From positions 1,798,001-1,862,000 of the forward strand of contig OZ245881.1 in NCBI GenBank assembly GCA_965229505.1: 64,000 nucleotides of DNA. Direction: 5' to 3'. The stretch is from UBA6059 sp040219045. GTDB taxonomy: Bacteria > Bacteroidota > Bacteroidia > Cytophagales > Cyclobacteriaceae. Each line of letters opens with the position of its first letter. The stretch's first letter is position 1. Positions 61,722-64,000 of this stretch are shown piece after piece. The position numbers and the translations under genes are program-made. The notes beneath the pieces were generated by a model. The model was given only the letters and a program-made list of their open reading frames with translations, was not told where the DNA came from and searched no databases.

Positions 61722-62474
61722 ATGAAGCGGCTTTTTATATTCCTATTGCTCCTCACTACCGTGAATGTCTTTGCGCAAGACTTCCCTCAGCCAATGAATC
61801 CTCCGAGGTTGGTAAATGATTTTGCACAGGCACTCAACGCTCAGCAGCTTCGTCTATTGGAAAACAAGCTTCGCAACTACAATGACAGCACGTCCAACGA
61901 AATTGCGGTTGTGATCATCGGGTCAACTGGCCCGTATGACATCAGCCAATATGGTGCAGAGCTGGCTGAGAAGTGGAAGATCGGCAAATCCAAAAAAGAT
62001 AATGGTGTGCTGCTACTGGTAGCTATGGATGATCGAAAGGTCAGCATCAGTACAGGATATGGGTTGGAACCGGTGATTACTGATGCGGACTCAAAGCGGC
62101 TCATTGACAACTATATCCTCCCCAACTTCCGAAATGGAAATTACTTTGAAGGGATGGATCAGACCACCAGTATACTGATGGCCATGGCCAGCGGAGAATT
62201 CAAGGCCGATCCCAGCCAGCAAAAATCTCTTGGGCGACCGTTCTTGTTTGTTGTGTTTATTATTTGGCTGCTGTGGAATATCTCGCGAATGAGAAGAAGA
62301 GGTAAGCGAACCTATGGTACCCGACCTCTGGATACCATGACTTCTATGTGGATGCTCGGCGGACTCAATAGCCATCGGGGTAGAGGCTTTGATAGTTTTT
62401 CGAGCGGCAGTGGAAGTTTCGGTGGGTTTGGTGGCGGAAGCTTCGGTGGTGGTGGTGCCAGTGGATCCTGGTAA
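61722..62474 (+). CDS. TPM-domain membrane protein with glycine-rich tail
   Basis: 250 residues. Signal peptide (MKRLFIFLLLLTTVNVFAQ); periplasmic TPM domain (about 25-165) with LVNDFAQALNAQQLRLLENKL, SNEIAVVIIGSTGP, KDNGVLLLVAMDDRKVSI and STGYGLEPVITDADS; one membrane helix (about 176-190); then a cytosolic basic and Gly/Ser-rich tail (GSGSFGGFGGGSFGGGGASG). This YgcG-like layout is usual in LemA operons. It ends next to the convergent patatin stop with no spacer. Confidence 0.92.
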   Translation: MKRLFIFLLLLTTVNVFAQDFPQPMNPPRLVNDFAQALNAQQLRLLENKLRNYNDSTSNEIAVVIIGSTGPYDISQYGAELAEKWKIGKSKKDNGVLLLVAMDDRKVSISTGYGLEPVITDADSKRLIDNYILPNFRNGNYFEGMDQTTSILMAMASGEFKADPSQQKSLGRPFLFVVFIIWLLWNISRMRRRGKRTYGTRPLDTMTSMWMLGGLNSHRGRGFDSFSSGSGSFGGFGGGSFGGGGASGSW

Positions 62475-63368
62475 TCAGGCCAGCTTTTTTAGCTTCTCGA
62501 ACTCCCTATCAAAGGCATCCCGGCCGCCCTGGATCATCTCTTTAGCCTTATAAAACTCAAAAGTCGTACAGGCTTTCTTGGAAAAGTTGATCACCAAATC
62601 CGGCTTGTGCTGTGAAATCTTTGCATTGGTCAATTGATCCTGCATCAAATCAAGCGAGCGGTTGACTAACTCTAAAAAACCAAGTGTTTTAGCACTGGTG
62701 CTGGTAGTCGGTACTTTAGAACTCCATTTCTTCACAAAGCTATTCAGCTTGTCTGTGTAGTCCTTGTCCACCTTTTTCTGTGTTTCCACCTCCAATGCCG
62801 GACGCTCATATTCGATATTGGCGTTGATGTTGACCACCACCATCAGGTCGCCGGGTGATCTCTTCACTCTGTCCATCGGCATAGGATTGATGACTCCTCC
62901 ATCTATCAGCTCTATTCCATCTTTGACTACCGGACGAATTACCGTAGGTATTGCGGTAGAAGCTCGCAACGCAGTGTACATGCTACCTGACTCAAATAGC
63001 ACTTCCTTTTGGTTGACGATATCAGTGGCAATCGCAGTGAATGGAATTCGCAATCGCTCCAGTGGCCGATCATCAATCAGTTCCTCCAAAGAGCGAAAGA
63101 GTTTGTCCCCTTTGATAAAACCCTTAGTGCTGATTGTAAAGTCAAACAGATTGAATAAGTCTAATCTATCTAGGTTGAGCACCCACTTTTTGTAGGTCTC
63201 CAGCTGTCCACAGGCATAAAACGCCCCAATGACCGCTCCAATCGATGACCCGGCTATAGCCGCTATCTCAAAGCCTTCCTCTTCCAGTCGCTCAATCACG
63301 CCGATATGTGCCAAGCCGCGGGCACCTCCGCTCGATAGTACCAGCGATATTTTCTTACCCTCTGCCAT
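62475..63368 (-). CDS. Patatin-like phospholipase (RssA-like)
   Basis: 297 residues. Patatin motifs: SSGGARGLAHIGVIERL (12-28; oxyanion G-G-x-R-G), nucleophile Ser42 in GSSIG (40-44), and Asp156 in LIDGGV (155-160). It should hydrolyse acyl esters of lipids in the cytosol or at the membrane; no signal peptide. Residues 195-240 (KVDKDYTDKLNSFVKKW) form extra helices. The stop is immediately next to the TPM gene's stop (convergent, no gap). Confidence 0.92.
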   Translation of the reverse strand: MAEGKKISLVLSSGGARGLAHIGVIERLEEEGFEIAAIAGSSIGAVIGAFYACGQLETYKKWVLNLDRLDLFNLFDFTISTKGFIKGDKLFRSLEELIDDRPLERLRIPFTAIATDIVNQKEVLFESGSMYTALRASTAIPTVIRPVVKDGIELIDGGVINPMPMDRVKRSPGDLMVVVNINANIEYERPALEVETQKKVDKDYTDKLNSFVKKWSSKVPTTSTSAKTLGFLELVNRSLDLMQDQLTNAKISQHKPDLVINFSKKACTTFEFYKAKEMIQGGRDAFDREFEKLKKLA

Positions 63369-63413
63369 GTCTTCCTGTTATATGAACGGAATTAAATCCG
63401 TCCCGTATTTGTT

Positions 63414-63421
63414 TATTTTTG
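63414..63421 (+). promoter_or_regulatory. -7 promoter box of the VOC gene
   Basis: TATTTTTG is an exact TAnnTTTG box 17 bp before ATG 63439; the start codon is fixed to that ATG, since the open frame extends upstream through the patatin gene region. No clear -33 element. Confidence 0.45.
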
Positions 63422-63438
63422 ATCAAAATCTAAACGCT

Positions 63439-63855
63439 ATGAATACTCCTTTTCACCTGGCCTTTCCCATCAAAGATATTGAAGAGACCCGAAATTTTTT
63501 CGGAGAGTTGTTGGGCTGTGAGATTGGTAGATCAACCGATCGCTGGATTGATTTCAACTTTTTTGGTCATCAACTAAGTGCACACTTGAAGCCTGATGAA
63601 CTCAAGAACGCACAGACTAACCAAGTGGATGGGAAGAACGTTCCCGTTAGGCATTTTGGAGCCATTCTGGAATGGCAGCAATGGCATGATCTTGCTGACA
63701 AACTAAAGGCACACGGTATTGAGTTTGTCATCGAGCCCTACATCCGCTTCGAAGGTGAGGTGGGCGAGCAGGCCACCATGTTCTTTTTAGATCCTAGCGG
63801 AAATGCGCTGGAGTTTAAGTCGTTTAAGGATCCGAGTCAGATATTCGCGAAGTAA
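63439..63855 (+). CDS. VOC (vicinal oxygen chelate)/glyoxalase-fold protein
   Basis: 138 residues from ATG 63439. HLAFPIKDIEETRNFFGELL (6-25) is the first VOC half with metal-binding His; a second half has HFGAILEWQQWHDLADKL and MFFLDPSGNALEFKSF, with the metal Glu in LEFKSF. The internal loop after residue 40 contains HQLSAHLKP. Enzymes of this group are lyases, dioxygenases or resistance proteins; substrate unknown. It ends 13 bp from the convergent SDR. Confidence 0.87.
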   Translation: MNTPFHLAFPIKDIEETRNFFGELLGCEIGRSTDRWIDFNFFGHQLSAHLKPDELKNAQTNQVDGKNVPVRHFGAILEWQQWHDLADKLKAHGIEFVIEPYIRFEGEVGEQATMFFLDPSGNALEFKSFKDPSQIFAK

Positions 63856-63868
63856 TAAGGTTATTTCT

Positions 63869-64000
63869 TTAGTGCACGTAGCTAGCAGCATTGATATCGA
63901 TTGTGCTGCCCGTAGCGTGATCTGCCATACCACTCGCCAGGAAAGTCACCATAGGTGCGATATCCTTGGGTTCCGTTAGGCGCTCCAGTGCTATGTCGCC
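63869..64000 (-). CDS. SDR family oxidoreductase, C-terminal part (cut by window edge)
   Basis: The last 43 residues of a minus-strand gene that extends beyond the right edge. It ends GMADHATGSTIDINAASYVH, the usual SDR C-terminus (T-G-x-x-I-x-v-D/N) preceded by ERLTEPKDIAPMVTFLAS, typical of 3-oxoacyl-ACP-reductase-like enzymes. Cofactor and catalytic motifs lie outside the window. Confidence 0.85.
   Translation of the reverse strand, partial: GDIALERLTEPKDIAPMVTFLASGMADHATGSTIDINAASYVH

Noticed and set aside
62380..62466. GGT/GGC-rich stretch that looks like a DNA repeat
   Set aside because: It is the Gly/Ser-rich tail of the second TPM protein, typical for YgcG-like proteins.
1..64000. 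CRISPR arrays, tRNA/rRNA genes, riboswitches, insertion sequences and prophage genes
   Set aside because: None was recognised by reading; a covariance-model search (Infernal, tRNAscan-SE) would decide for structured RNAs.

Overview
The window looks like chromosomal DNA of a Bacteroidota bacterium, most likely of the Cytophagia/Cytophagales group. Signs are a type IX secretion C-terminal sorting domain (DUF1501 protein at 23.9-25.5 kb), a DUF1800/DUF1501 pair, an ABC-permease/M1-peptidase fusion, about 800-residue MacB-like permeases, LytTR two-component genes, few Shine-Dalgarno sites, and several upstream boxes of the Bacteroidota -7 type (TAnnTTTG). No rRNA, tRNA, CRISPR array, prophage or insertion sequence was found. 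Gene density is high, many neighbours overlap by 1-31 bp, and almost every gene is intact; the two window edges cut an M20 peptidase (left) and an SDR oxidoreductase (right).

Layout. 0-6.7 kb: tandem secreted M20 peptidases, a divergent penicillin-acylase-family hydrolase, an ABA4-like membrane protein and a MacB/FtsX-type permease. 6.9-10.6 kb: CaCA exchanger, SDR, secreted TPR protein. 10.6-17.1 kb: LytT/LytS-type regulator pair, divergent from an ABC ATPase and a permease/M1 peptidase fusion, closed by a terminator. 17.3-25.5 kb: AbgB-like M20 hydrolase, DUF885 protein, TPR protein, DUF1800 and DUF1501 proteins. 25.6-27.2 kb: an AbiEi/AbiEii toxin-antitoxin (phage defence) pair in AT-richer DNA. 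27.4-32.9 kb: flavin monooxygenase, Hsp20, amidohydrolase, large GAF protein. 33.1-36.5 kb: operon of CrtA-like protein, HNH protein and a two-helix membrane protein, then YjjX and a secreted unknown. 36.6-41.3 kb: overlapping M28 peptidase, tag and Kazal lipoprotein genes, PLP dehydratase, Rieske protein, class V aminotransferase, DUF427. 41.4-46.0 kb: DASS transporter, cNMP-domain histidine kinase, single-domain response regulator, and an aminotransferase. 46.2-49.4 kb: TetR regulator with an unknown partner, Hsp20-like protein, outer-membrane barrel, LiaF-like protein and a 41-residue membrane protein. 49.5-52.1 kb: PPP-type phosphatase overlapping a non-canonical pyruvate-kinase-like gene, and an antisense-side 35-residue membrane protein. 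52.3-53.5 kb: DoxX, ADC-like protein and a 55-residue protein. 53.5-59.4 kb: CASTOR/POLLUX-type channel, orphan membrane-anchored TAXI protein, KefC-type antiporter with a KefF-type oxidoreductase. 59.5-64 kb: YHS protein, lipoprotein, LemA-TPM-TPM operon, patatin, VOC protein, SDR end.

Taken together the window encodes much secreted or periplasmic peptide and amide hydrolysis (M20 x3, M28, M1 fusion, DUF885, penicillin acylase family, M38-type amidohydrolase) and a dense set of ion and metabolite transporters, as expected of a heterotroph that lives on protein. The least explained units are the phosphatase/pyruvate-kinase-like pair, the orphan TAXI protein between two K+/H+-type systems, the transporter-kinase-receiver operon, the CrtA-like/HNH/membrane operon, and two copies of a 26-27 bp dyad placed in divergent promoter regions. 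All functions are inferred from motifs read by eye; no database search was run.
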